This document shows positions 1-9,237 of a DNA stretch of 16,903 nucleotides, piece by piece (the stretch's first letter is position 1; every line of letters begins with the position of its first letter). A program made the translations under genes and the position numbers. The stretch lies in the NCBI GenBank assembly GCA_027382625.1, contig JAJKFJ010024231.1, positions 1 to 16,903 of the forward strand. Direction: 5' to 3'. The notes below the pieces were generated by a model. The model was not told where the DNA came from and did no database searches. It worked only from the letters and a program-made list of their open reading frames with translations. Source of the stretch: Tetmemena sp. SeJ-2015. Lineage: Eukaryota; Ciliophora; Spirotrichea; Sporadotrichida; Oxytrichidae.

Positions 1-1097
1 TTCTACTCAAGTCATTTGCTTCAATTAATCCAGGAGGCAAGACTTGTTGCATGCCCCCAAGTAATATTGCTTAAGCTTAAGCCATGGCTGCCGCTGAGTT
101 TTGATTCTAGTTTCCACCCTTTATAGACTTCTTCCCCATTGCGAACTATAGCATTTGATTTCTTCTATTTCCTGTGTTAGGGCGTCTCTTGAAACTTATG
201 TTGCCTTACAAGTTTCCACCACCCATGTTAGTTGAATAAACTATTAATTATCATTAACTATTTGCAATTTAATAAACTCTCTGTTGTTAGGCGTAGGGTT
301 GCCCTGGGAAAAAGCCATTGATTTGATTTTGAATGTAAATTGGCTATTGATAGATGTTTCCTGCATTCTATGGAGTAGAATAATTGACTTGCTGCATTGG
401 ATTCATAAGCTAGCCTGGATATTATCCTGGAAGAAGCTAACTCCCTCCTGCTGCATTAATTTGCTACTGCTGTTAAAGTTTTTGATGGTCTAGGGGCTTA
501 CTGCTAGTAGGTCTCATTCTACCTGGATGGAACTGCCCATGAGCTGCAGTCTGAGGCCTCATTATGTTTACTCCTTAGGTTTAAGGAAATTAGAAGTTAC
601 CATTCATCTATAGATTAAACATCAGTTAATGCAAAGATAGATATAAAAGGAGTGGAAAACTGGATTCTGTTAAATTTAAGGAAGAAAATGAGTACCTGAA
701 TATTATCATAAGCTTGAGCTGCATTCCCCCCAGAGTCTTCAATATAATTTGCAACTCCAGCTCCCTCAATTCCTTCTTCCTCCTCTTCCCCTCCATCTTC
801 GTTTGATATAGGAAGTTCTTATTGATCTTCATTTTCTTCTTCATCTTTAGATTTAATTAGAAAAACATTATTACTTTATAAATCTTGGTTAGCTTCTTCC
901 TCCTCCTCTTCATTTCGATTATCAGCATCTTGTTCATCAAATTCTTCTTACTCGTAGTTTTCGTTATCATTATCATCATTGGGTAAAGCCTAAATAATTG
1001 CTTAATCTCATGCTCAAATTTCGATGAGAATTATAATTAGAGGAAACTTTTGTTTCTTAGAAGGAGCATTAGCTCTTTGTGGTGCTTACATAAGCAT
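1..1097 (-). CDS. Gln/Asn/Gly-rich protein with acidic segment, partial at window edge
   Basis: I do not recognise the family. The start chosen is the ATG complementary to 1095-1097, which follows an in-frame TGA; a second ATG lies two codons on. The order is a short basic N-terminus (MLMQAPQRANAPSKKQK), a long Glu/Asp/Asn-rich stretch (about 990-720), a Gln/Pro/Gly-rich region (about 600-280) with QQQQQ and PGQ-type repeats, then a Gly/Asn/Gln-rich tail with RRPNTGNRR that stays open to base 1. A GT-AG intron fits at 608-695 (88 nt). Three IES candidates lie inside (235-278, 843-886, 994-1038). Many Gln codons are TAA or TAG. The composition suggests a disordered, perhaps RNA- or protein-binding protein, but that is inference. 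The 3' end is outside the window. Confidence 0.7.
235..278. other. IES, 36 bp, pointer AATAAACT
   Basis: AATAAACT occurs at 235-242 and 271-278. The intervening sequence adds an in-frame TGA to the minus-strand gene (Q-R-V-Y-Q..TGA). Removing 36 bp gives ..QRVYSTNMGGG.. with no stop. An 8-bp pointer plus stop removal makes this one of the best cases. Confidence 0.85.
843..886. other. IES, 39 bp, pointer ATCTT
   Basis: ATCTT occurs at 843-847 and 882-886. The insert is in frame and free of TGA, but it breaks an acidic run with a hydrophobic patch. Removal joins EEANQD to EEENEDQQ and restores the composition. Confidence 0.6.
994..1038. other. IES, 39 bp, pointer ATAATT
   Basis: ATAATT occurs at 994-999 and 1033-1038. 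Read through on the minus strand, the insert has an in-frame TGA. Removal joins QKFPLII to QALPNDDND and connects the N-terminal exon to the acidic region. Confidence 0.75.
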
Positions 1098-1380
1098 AGT
1101 TCTAACTCATCTTGGAATATTATTGACGATGGTTTCAGTTTTATTTGCCAAATGCTTCTTCTTTTCTAGTGATTTAATTATTACAGGCACTATTTTATTT
1201 CTTAAAGACATTAACGAATTTTATCAAGTGCAGAAAGGAATAATATTGAAAGCAAATATCAAAACTACAGTCTATTTAAGAAAGATGAAAGTGAGGGTTA
1301 AATTTAGTATTTAAATTAAAATGGCAAATTATCTAGCCGGAAAAAATAGATCACCATTTATAGTAGCCACAAGGTCTATC
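1098..1380. promoter_or_regulatory. Divergent intergenic region
   Basis: About 280 bp separate the starts of two divergent genes. An open plus-strand frame here (1024-1314) overlaps the minus-strand gene and has no supporting features. No clear TATA box or telomere repeat was seen. The promoters of both genes, and possibly a chromosome-breakage site, must lie here; that is inference from position. Confidence 0.4.
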
Positions 1381-4300
1381 ATGAAACAAATAATTCTCTC
1401 TTCCTCAATTGCAGTTCTTCTCGGAATTGTCAAAAGTTAATCTGAAAGTTGCATACCTAACTACGAGCTAAGTGAATGCTTACAATCTAAAAATTACACT
1501 AGAAATGGTAAGTTTAGAATCAAATCTAATCATAATGAAATCTTGTCCTTTTAAACTTAGCTTGGGTTTATTTCCTCTTGTCAGCTTAGTTTAAACTACG
1601 TGACCTCATTTTATATGATTCATGAATATCTTCAAACTTAAAGACTGATCTAAAAAGAACGTTTTTTATAGCTTATCTTTTCTATGATGACCCCAGCTTA
1701 TGCCTTGATGAGTCACCATCTAATCTCACCCCAATCAAAGATATTCCCTGTTAATTTGAATGCAATGCTGGCGAGTTTCTCTTCGTGGATACCTACGACC
1801 GAAAGTATTAATGCAATAAATGCCCAAAGAATACTTTCTCGAATGGTGGAGGCTATTCAGTTGATGGCTATTTTGGTGAATGGACCAAGGCTCTCCATCC
1901 TGATAGTGAGATGTCAAGAGACACAAGTCTATCTTTGAATTGCTACGAGTTTTACTTCTTTTCGTGGCTGGAAACTGAATGCAAGCCTTGCGGGGCCTCA
2001 TCGGGAGGAGCCTCATTTATTTGCGGAGAGGCAGAAGCTAGAAACACAACAGTAGCTTTCGAATCAGTGTTGAAACTTTACTTTGTGAAGAAAGGCAGCA
2101 TCGAATTTTATTACACTAAGGACTCTACTCAAGAAAAGGATGACTGGATTAGTGGATTATTCTCACTCTATATTGATGAGACAGTGGTGTTAGAAGATGA
2201 TAGCCTTAACGACAATCCAGACGAGTGGAAATACTTCAAATATGACATCTATCCAGGTATGAAAGAAATCACATTCCTTTATCAGAAGTTTAACTCAGAA
2301 GCTAATTCAAAGATGAACTTTGAAATCAAGGTAAAACTTATTGACTTTTTAACCCTTTGACTAGTCACTCAGAATAATTGGCACTGAGTATGCTGACTTA
2401 GATTGCAAATCTTGCGAATATGGTTTCAGTTAAGAAGGTAGTGACAGATGCTCTTTGTGTCCTGAAGACTACTATCTTAATCCAACAACAGTAAGCTCAT
2501 TTTTCCAAATTCATTTTCAATTTAGAGTGAATGTATAACATGCCCAGAAGGTACTCATTCTATGGAAGGTAGCATCTCAACTAATCCTATTGATGTTTGC
2601 TTCTCTCGCAGAAATTGCACTACAGAAGAGATCCCAAAGAAGTTCGATGAATATTGCGTTAAAAATTCTAACTCAGAAGGATTAGTCAAAAGCTTCACTT
2701 ATCAAACAGAAGATTTCAAGTCTAGCGTTTGCCAGCTTGACTAAAATAATCTTGATCTCTCTAAATAAACTGTACCTTGTGGTTTGTGTGAGGACGGTTA
2801 AACTCTTTCTGAAAAATTAGATGGTCAATTCCATTGCACAAACTGCTCAAAGAGTATGTATTCAAACGAGGGTACTGCTCATAAGTGTTCAACTTGCGAG
2901 GCAGGACGGTACATTTAGACTGGTTTATCTCTCACCAAATTTGAGACCTTCCCTAAAGAATATAACGTAACAACTTTCTGAAAATATTAAGAATCTAGTG
3001 ATTGAATAATAAATTCTGCTTCACTCTTGAAAGCTTTATGACTGACAGTTACTGCCCAGAATCAGACGGTTTTGTAGCAGAATATGGGAAGGGCCTAGTT
3101 GCAGGTAAGAGGGAAGCAAATGACTCTATGGTATACTTGGTGATGAATATTTCTGTTCCAGAGGCAAACTCTAACAGTATGAATGATTCTGAAATCCTTA
3201 TTTAGCTCTAGACCTAGGATTTTTCCAAAGAGGGTCTTGATTACATCTTTCTCTACCTCGATTAATATTTTTTAAGGGATAATTTATTAAGATAATAAGC
3301 TGCAAGCTTTAATGGACAACACTGGACCATACAAAAACAAGTGTATTTTTTTTACACAAAAAATTAACATACACATTTGAAAGTCCTTTGAGTCCAGGAG
3401 TTCATGTGCTGAAATTGATTTTCTTTAAATTTTCTACGAATTCAACTGTAACTATCTAGACTATCGAGGTTTTTTAAAATATTTACAAATATCGAGCATA
3501 AATTTCACATTAATGATCATTAATTCATTTGTGATTTAATTATAAATAGCAATTTTGAATTAGGTTATTGGATCTGATAAGCAAAATACCGGAGGTGTGA
3601 GATGCACAGTTTGCCCACCTGCTCATATCTAGACTGAGAAAGGAAAGACTTTTTGCACTCCATGCCCGCTTGGATAAGGTGCTGACGAAACTAGAACCAA
3701 GTGTATAAGCTGCAACTCAGGGTTTTATACTCCCTATCTTGGTAAAAGCATTTATATTGAATTTAGTTGGTTCAGGCTGCTTGAAGTGCCCCTAAAATAC
3801 TTTCTCATTATAATATTTATCCATAGAATTTACACTGACTTATATTATCATCGTCTGACTTCACTAACTGTATTCCAGAGATGCATGTACAATTAATTTG
3901 TCTCTTAATATTTCATTATATCTATTATAGTGACTATCTCTCCTTAAACTGAGAAGCCCTATCTCTACCACAGCAGCTTCTTCTCCTCGATTCTTAATTC
4001 TGAATCATCAGCTTCCCCTAGCAACCTCCACTATCAAATGTGTGCTGCTGAAGGCGCGTTCTGTTAGCATGGCTTCTTCGGGCCAGACATGGAGTCAGTT
4101 CAAGCCAATAAAACTTGGTACTTATAAAACTTCTACATTTCTCCACAGTTCCCAAATGACTTCCTTAAGATATATGACCTTGAATTCTTTTATCTAAGCA
4201 TTACTCTCTTTGAATTTAATTCGAGAGAGATGAGGAGGAAGAGGCAACTTTCAAGAGTAATAGTTACATGGTTGGATTATTTGATACACAGATGGTTAAC

Positions 4301-5334
4301 TAGTATGAATCATAGATGGTTTAAAAGCAGAATTAATATCTCGTATTTTATTATGTACATAAAAATAATATATTTCTTATATGATTATAATAGAACTCAA
4401 CTGTTTCTTTTACCAATAGTGATACATGCGCACTTGGCATCAAAGCAAAGAATCAGAGAGTGGTGAAGTCTTTGGGAACTTAAATTGCCTCCATCAATGC
4501 TCATTATGAGGGATACACCATTTAGTATCATGGTGGAGATAAGTGTTTCAATTTTATGATTTATTGGATTGTATTAGTGTTTCTACAAGAACAACTTGGC
4601 AGATTTCTCAAGTGAGGTGAGATTCGTTTGCGATCACATGGAAGATGAAGGATGGCCCATGCTACTAGACAAGGAAATGTTGAAAGAACGAAACTAGACT
4701 AATTCTTTCACGACCAGTCCCTGCCATTTAGTTTTCGAGTGGAGATCTAAGTATGCTTGCAGACACTGCCTAAATTCTGAAGTGACTTAGATAGCTGGTT
4801 CCTGCATCTGGAACAAACGGTAGATTACTTAATTGCCCAGCAAAGAATGCAACATCTTTTAGACCTTAGCTTACATACATTTTAGTTATCTATCCCAAAG
4901 GGTTAATAGAGCACATGTTAATGGACTCATCTCTTCCCCAAGAATCAAGAGTAGACATTAACTCTTTCGCCTTTGAAAAGGTATGGGAAGAGAGCTGCAC
5001 TCCTATTGACGATTTCCTAAAAAACAAGACAGTGTTAGGTGTGATAGTGGGTCTATTCCTACTCTTGACTATTATTTTCCTGTGCTGCGCACTTACCTTC
5101 TGCCGCTTCAGGAAAATTAGTATATTAAATGCTACATAATGATTGTAAATTATGAAAATGCAAAACCAGTACTATCAGAAAGTAAAACTGCTTGGAAACA
5201 AGGGTGGCTCTTAAAAGAACACAGGAGAATCCAAGAGTGATGTCAGCAACGAACAAGAAGACTCTAACAGACATAGTAGCAACAAAAAGGGAAAGAAGCA
5301 GATTATCTACAAGATTGGAGATGACGACGAGTGA
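1381..5334 (+). CDS. ELAPOR/EIG121-like Cys-rich type I membrane protein
   Basis: The ATG at 1381 opens a signal peptide (MKQIILSSSIAVLLGIVKS). Next come repeated Cys-rich units of the CxxC..G..S type (CNKCPKNTFS, CSLCPEDYY, CPEGTHS, CTVCPPAHI, CLKCPQNTFS), then regions with W and LSPGVHVLK. A mannose-6-phosphate-receptor-like lumenal part follows (YHGGDKC ... VRFVCDH), then a single membrane helix at about 5023-5105 and a Lys/Ser/Asp-rich cytosolic tail ending at TGA 5332-5334. This order matches animal ELAPOR1/2, which act in secretory and endolysosomal traffic; the ciliate role is inferred. GT-AG introns fit at 1508-1671, 2331-2364, 2491-2525, 3469-3563, 3742-3766, 4343-4393 and 4885-4909. 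Eight IES candidates complete the frame. The sum removed leaves 1075 codons, about 1074 residues, close to the roughly 1000 residues of the animal proteins. The least certain joins are 3341-3381 and 3878-3954. Confidence 0.78.
2976..3018. other. IES, 38 bp, pointer TTCTG
   Basis: TTCTG occurs at 2976-2980 and 3014-3018. The unedited frame hits TGA at 2979, and no GT-AG intron restores frame without leaving a TGA. Removal gives ..EYNVTTFCFTLESFM.., keeping a Cys in a Cys-rich protein. Confidence 0.88.
3353..3375. other. Short IES candidate, 17 bp, pointer TACACA
   Basis: TACACA occurs at 3353-3358 and 3370-3375. Removal corrects the frame and gives QVYFFYTFESPLSPGVH. A 41-nt GT-AG intron at 3341-3381 also restores frame (QVPLSPGVH), so the two readings compete. 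Confidence 0.5.
3807..3848. other. IES, 37 bp, pointer ATTAT
   Basis: ATTAT occurs at 3807-3811 and 3844-3848. There is no GT donor in the preceding 60 bases. Removal joins CPQNTFSL to SSSDFTNCIP, giving the expected Cys spacing of the repeat unit. Confidence 0.82.
3878..3954. other. IES (73 bp, pointer GAGA) or GT-AG intron
   Basis: GAGA occurs at 3878-3881 and 3951-3954, and removing 73 bp gives NCIPEKPYLYHSS. A GT-AG intron at 3887-3953 also restores frame (CIPEMHKPYLYH). The sequence alone does not decide between them. Confidence 0.5.
4183..4222. other. IES, 35 bp, pointer AATTC
   Basis: AATTC occurs at 4183-4187 and 4218-4222. There is no suitable GT donor. Removal joins KIYDLEF to ERDEEEEATFKSNSY and leaves a plus-strand frame at 4230-4466 as a shadow. 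Confidence 0.83.
4290..4321. repeat. 24-bp in-frame insert between AGATGGTT repeats
   Basis: AGATGGTT occurs at 4290-4297 and 4314-4321. The insert is a multiple of three and has no TGA, so it reads through (two Gln from TAG). It could be a short IES or a tandem duplication kept in the protein. Confidence 0.5.
4542..4583. other. IES, 34 bp, pointer AGTGTTTC
   Basis: AGTGTTTC occurs at 4542-4549 and 4576-4583. A GT-AG reading would remove 35 nt and break the frame; 34 is needed. Removal gives YHGGDKCFYKNNLADF, keeping the Cys. The 8-bp pointer makes this a strong call. Confidence 0.88.
5112..5159. other. IES, 42 bp, pointer GAAAAT
   Basis: GAAAAT occurs at 5112-5117 and 5154-5159. Read through, the gene stops at an in-frame TGA just after the membrane helix. 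Removal (a multiple of three) extends the protein by a basic/acidic cytosolic tail of about 59 residues ending at 5334. Confidence 0.85.
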
Positions 5335-5892
5335 TTATATCATTTAATTTAATTTATATTTAAGATACAATCATGGAAAGTTTGACTAAAAAACATGATT
5401 TAGATCGTAGATGCACTATAATGTTTAAATTGTCATTCCTAGTTATTAGCTCTCAAACCATCTATGGGTGTGTCATAGCTATAATAAAATAAAAATAAAA
5501 TCTTATAAATAAAAAATAGTCAAAAGACTCTCATTTAGCTTCCATCATAGCAAAAATTCAACTATGTAAACAATTTAAAATAGAATCCATTGAGATTAAA
5601 ATAAATTAAGAGAAAGGTGTAAGAAATTTCCTATTTAAGTCATAATGGAATTGTATAAATTTTATTTAAGATTTGACTATCTTAATGATTAAAGACTTTT
5701 ACAATAAAAAGATTGCATCTATAGTAAATTTACCTCTAGATAATTTGTGCAAAATTTAATCACAAAACTTATTTAAATATAAAAGTATTTGAGTTAAATA
5801 ATTCTAAGAGTGGAATAAAATCATTTAACAAAGGAACATTGATATATTACAACATGCTATATATTTTAAATCTTCAATTATAATAGAAAGTA
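5335..5892. other. AT-rich intergenic spacer
   Basis: Both strands have many TGA codons and no protein-like frame. Poly-A/T-rich tracts dominate. It should hold the 3' signals of the upstream gene and the promoter of the next plus-strand gene. No telomere repeat or tRNA was seen. Confidence 0.6.
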
Positions 5893-7603
5893 ATGAGACC
5901 CACCGATTTAAAGTTTAGATCCCCTAAACAAAGAACCCCTGAATTTTACAACATTAAGGTATCAAAATAAAAAGAAGTAATCTGGAAATATAGGTCAACC
6001 AAGAAGGAACAAAACTAACCACTTATTCCTTATTTTAAACTTAAATAATTAAAAAACTAAACTTCATACCATCATCACTAAACAAAAAAGGAACATTCAC
6101 ATCTGAAGATAGGTTTCCTTAGTACCATGTCGTAATAATTTTATATCTTTCAATTCATAATGTCTGGGAGAAGGTGACTGGAAAATTCTTAGGACCGGGA
6201 TCTTACAATTTTAATGAGAATGTCTAGCAGCTCAAAGCCATCCCTTGTTCTGCTATTTATGTAAGACTCTCTCATATTGCAAGTTAAACTGATCTTAAAT
6301 TTAGAGAGAGCATTCACTGGGGAAAGAATCCGGCAGACCGGCATTTTTGCTTATAGGAAATAACTTACAATACGAACCCAAACTAGAAAATTATTAAGTT
6401 TAGAAGCTAAAAGAACAACTTAACATAAATGAAGTATGCGGGGTGCCCCTAGTATCAGCATTCGGTTAAACTGATCTGAAGCGATTGAGAAGATCTGCAA
6501 CCAGAGGCCATACAAAAACTATGAGGAGACTTTTGATTGATGGATAGAGCTCTTTCGTAGAAAGCGCAGGTAAAGAAGACTTGACTGGAGTATACACAAG
6601 TGGCCTTGCTAGTAACAGCCTCGCTTTCAGAAGTTAATATAATCACACTGGAAGAACAGGTTCCATCGGAGGCATGGAAAGTAGTTTCATTGCTAACTCG
6701 AGCATAGTCAATTATAACAGGCCTCAGTCAAGCCACGTAATATTCTTTTGATATCTTAACTATTTAGGCCTTGGTGAGACCTTTAAACGAACAGAGAATG
6801 CAAAGCGCAGTCAAGGGATCCAACGGAGGAGCAGCCTATGACGATAAGCAATCTACAGATTCCCCCGGAACACACTAAAAGTCTGTTTCTACCAAGGCAT
6901 CAGTAAATTAAGTTAAAGTACTTTACTCTAATTTATAGTCAACTTACTATGTTCCGAACAAATCTCTTTCTAATTGAATCTCATTGTTTTTATTAAACAG
7001 ATCATTTATCCAAAGCTTCTCAGGTCAATAGTAGGATCCCAACAATATGTCATCTAGCATTCAAGATTCTCAAATTTACTAGAATATTGAATGTGTCTAA
7101 TATACTGAGTTATGAACTGATTTATTGAGGAATCCTAATCCCAGCAAGTGTAGCCCATGTTTTAAAACAATCAGCTACAGCTTGATGGAGCTAGCTTCGT
7201 GAAGAATGGCGGAAGAGTGTTCTATGCTAAGACTGCACAGAATTGCTATAATCTTTCAAAGGGTCTCTGGAGACCTAGAAGCAAGGCTTAGAGACTCAAT
7301 AATCTAGGAGCAAGTCCCTATGGATAGCAAGTTTAGAGATCCATAAATATCCTCCAAGCCTATGGCGAATTCGACAATTTCAAAAGCTTCACTAGAGCTC
7401 AAACCTCTCAGAATTAAAGAAGAGGTATCAGGAGCACAAAGGGCTCAAGAGCGGCAAATAAGTCAGCACTTAATGTCAGAAATGCCCCACTCAATTAGAG
7501 TGTTGGAAACGCAGACATGGGTAGAAGCAACTTACTCTCAGGAGATGTCTTGGTTGAAAACGAGATGGACATAAACAACTCAAGTTTGATAGCATCAAAC
7601 TGA
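5893..7603 (+). CDS. Probable SHIPPO-like (PG-rich repeat) cytoskeletal protein
   Basis: The ATG at 5893 gives MRPTDLKFRSPKQRTPEFYN, then KKGTFTSEDRFPQY and TGKFLGPGSYNFNEN. The RFPQY/GPGSY elements resemble sperm-tail PG-rich (SHIPPO) proteins of axonemes and the ciliate cytoskeleton. The rest is Ser/Asn/Gln-rich and low in hydrophobic residues, with no signal or membrane segment, and ends at TGA 7601-7603. GT-AG introns fit at 5959-5993 (35), 6261-6304 (44), 6737-6767 (31) and 6903-6938 (36). Three IES candidates restore the rest. Total removal leaves 485 codons (484 residues). Only one clear GPG-Y unit is visible, so the family call is modest. The stretch at about 5994-6085 is AT-rich and may hide another IES. 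Confidence 0.6.
6127..6164. other. IES, 33 bp, pointer ATGTC
   Basis: ATGTC occurs at 6127-6131 and 6160-6164. The insert is in frame and silent if retained, but adds VIILYLSIHN-type residues to a hydrophilic protein. Removal gives RFPQYHVWEKVTGKFLGPG. A 42-nt GT-AG intron at 6129-6170 is an alternative. Confidence 0.65.
6957..6999. other. IES, 39 bp, pointer AACA
   Basis: AACA occurs at 6957-6960 and 6996-6999, followed by a near repeat (AATC/GATC). Removal deletes the in-frame TGA at 6975 and joins STYYVPN to RSFIQSFSGQ. Confidence 0.65.
7085..7128. other. IES, 38 bp, pointer TATTGA
   Basis: TATTGA occurs at 7085-7090 and 7123-7128. The upstream frame stops at a TGA at 7113. Removal gives QIYQNIEESQSQQVQPMF and continues to the end of the gene. 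Confidence 0.85.
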
Positions 7604-7857
7604 ACCAAATAAAACCCTTTTTATAAACCAATAGGTATGATCTCATCTTTCACTATTAAAATAACAAATCTAGTTTATCTTTATCCTAAAACTCTTAAAT
7701 TATAAAATAAAACTATACCTCGGGATTTTCGAATTGCAAATTTAACTTAATTAAGATAGAAAATATATTATAGTGTTAATACAAGAATAAAAACTATTCG
7801 ATACTTAAAGCTTTCTATTCATCCTCAGGATTCTAAGATGAATTTTATGAATGCACT
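7604..7857. other. Convergent 3' spacer
   Basis: About 250 AT-rich bases lie between the 3' ends of a plus-strand and a minus-strand gene. There is no protein-like frame. Both transcripts must end here. Confidence 0.55.
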
Positions 7858-8772
7858 TCACTCACAGCACCTTGATTTTTTCTTTTTCTATGGCCCGACT
7901 GGTTTACCTTAATCACCTACAACACTCAACATCATGTCGTTGTTTTTTCCATTACAATTTACAATTATAATTATCTACTTATAAATTAATCCCTTCTTCG
8001 CCCCATTCTTTTTTGAGTTTTGATCTTGTACTTAATTCTACTGCTACTTCTTTGAAAGTTCCATTTGTCTTATTATTTCTTCCTCTTACGTATCAGTTTA
8101 AGTATTCTGCATGGTTGCCACTCTGAATATTTCTATATGGAAATTTCAGATCCTATTCTATTTTGGCAATGAATAATTTACTTACCATGAATGAGTATTT
8201 CGTAAGCCTTCTCCACATTCTAAGCGTCTAGAGCAGAAGTTTCGATGTAAGCGATGCCTTAATCATGGGCGAAAGCTTGCGCATCTTCCTTTTTCACCTC
8301 TCTCTTATCCTTCAAATCCACTTTGTTCCCTACGAGTAATATCACTACATTCACTTTTATAAGGATAATAAAAATTGCAAATCTTAAAAATGAAAAATTG
8401 GTCTCAGCATTTTAACGCAGCTCCTTCATCCAGAGGGGCACATTTTCAAAAGATTTGAAACTTGTCAAATCAAAAACCATAAGTGCACCCACGGCTCCTC
8501 TGTAGTAAGTTGAAGTCATTGATCTAAATCTCTCCTATCCGCAGGTATCCCATGTCTGAGCTTTTATTATTTATCCAGAAGGCGTCTTTACAGTCTTAGC
8601 TGCAAACTCAATGCCTAATGTTATAGCTTATATATAAAAATGAACATTGAAATTTAGCTGTGTTGATGTTAAAGTCATTCTTTGTATAGCGTAGCAGTAA
8701 ATTAGACTTTCCAACTCCTGAGTCACCAAGCATCACTAATTTGTATAAGTAATCATAGTAATCATCCGTCAT
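7858..8772 (-). CDS. Rab11-type small GTPase
   Basis: The start ATG is complementary to 8770-8772 ([18 protein letters not shown]). The GTPase motifs are present in order: P-loop GDSGVGKSN, switch I Thr in ITLGIEF, WDTCGQERF, NKVD and ETSAL. The switch regions and YYRGAVGAL are closest to Rab11. The C-terminus is Lys-rich and ends in SRCCE then TGA (7858-7860), a double-Cys geranylgeranylation tail. One GT-AG intron fits at 8133-8185 (53 nt, GTAAGT donor). Three IES candidates lie at 7948-7992, 8349-8399 and 8624-8659; removing them brings the G-domain spacing to normal Rab length. Total: 247 codons, 246 residues. Rab11 proteins steer recycling endosomes and, in ciliates, contractile-vacuole or cell-surface traffic. 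The Ala of the usual WDTAGQE is Cys here. Confidence 0.9.
7948..7992. other. Candidate IES, 42 bp, pointer TCC
   Basis: TCC occurs at 7948-7950 and 7990-7992. The insert reads in frame as a hydrophobic Ile-rich patch in a hydrophilic Rab tail. Removal gives [12 protein letters not shown]. The pointer is only 3 bp, so chance is possible. Confidence 0.45.
8349..8399. other. Candidate IES, 48 bp, pointer ATT
   Basis: ATT occurs at 8349-8351 and 8397-8399. The insert is in frame with no stop. It adds 16 hydrophobic residues between ELRQNAETN and VVILLVGNK, where Rab11 proteins have none. Removal restores exact family spacing. The pointer is short but the alignment is strong. Confidence 0.65.
8624..8659. 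other. IES, 31 bp, pointer TAGCT
   Basis: TAGCT occurs at 8624-8628 and 8655-8659. It lies in the switch I region and shifts the frame. Removal gives [18 protein letters not shown] with Rab spacing. A 19-nt GT-AG intron would also restore frame but leave three extra residues. Confidence 0.8.
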
Positions 8773-9237
8773 CTCTTTCTTTTTTTCAGATTAAATCTTT
8801 TATATTTTTTGCTTGTCTTTATTTGTAGTCTTAAGTATTATATGTTGCTCTTTGATGTTTACTTATTCGGGTATGTTTGGTTTTTAAAAATATTTTTATT
8901 AAAAAACAAAGACAAAATCTATGCTTAGATAAATATAGGTAAATAATAAATATATTGATATAAGAAATCCATATTTTGTAATTAAAAATGCTTAAGAATG
9001 CAAATAAAATGGGATTTTTTGTTATTTATCTATCTCTTAAGTGTTTAATTTACTAGTATGTTTGTAGGCTGTATTTTAGATGAGTCCCTTTTGCAATTTA
9101 AGTTTAATTACTATATTTTCGATCAAATTAATTAATATTATCGTTCCTGCATTTCATAAGTTTTAGTCTTTTTGGAATTAAATCGAGAAGGATAGGAGGA
9201 TATATAAATAATTATATCTATTTTAAATACAGCGAGC
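8773..9237. promoter_or_regulatory. Divergent intergenic region
   Basis: This AT-rich spacer lies between two divergent starts. A TATATAAATA run at 9201-9210 lies about 28 bp before the plus-strand ATG and could be a TATA-like element for that gene. No ORF of note and no telomere repeat were seen. Confidence 0.4.

Noticed and set aside
1024..1314. Plus-strand open frame of 96 codons
   Set aside because: It overlaps the 5' end of the minus-strand gene and its promoter, shows no domain, and ignores the use of TAA/TAG as sense codons.
2979..3001. TGA read as Trp or Cys
   Set aside because: A 32-nt intron at 2967-2998 would put TGA at the join and suggested TGA-Trp. The TTCTG-bounded insert removes both TGA codons, and the genes with visible ends stop at TGA.
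3345..3352. Frameshift by slippage at a T8 tract
   Set aside because: Frame is restored by either a pointer-bounded insert or a GT-AG intron, so no sequencing or programmed slip is needed.
4230..4466. Plus-strand open frame starting MRRKRQ
   Set aside because: It is a shadow. The frame with EEEEATFKSNSY and the Cys-containing NSTVSFTNSDTC continues the gene once the AATTC-bounded insert is removed.
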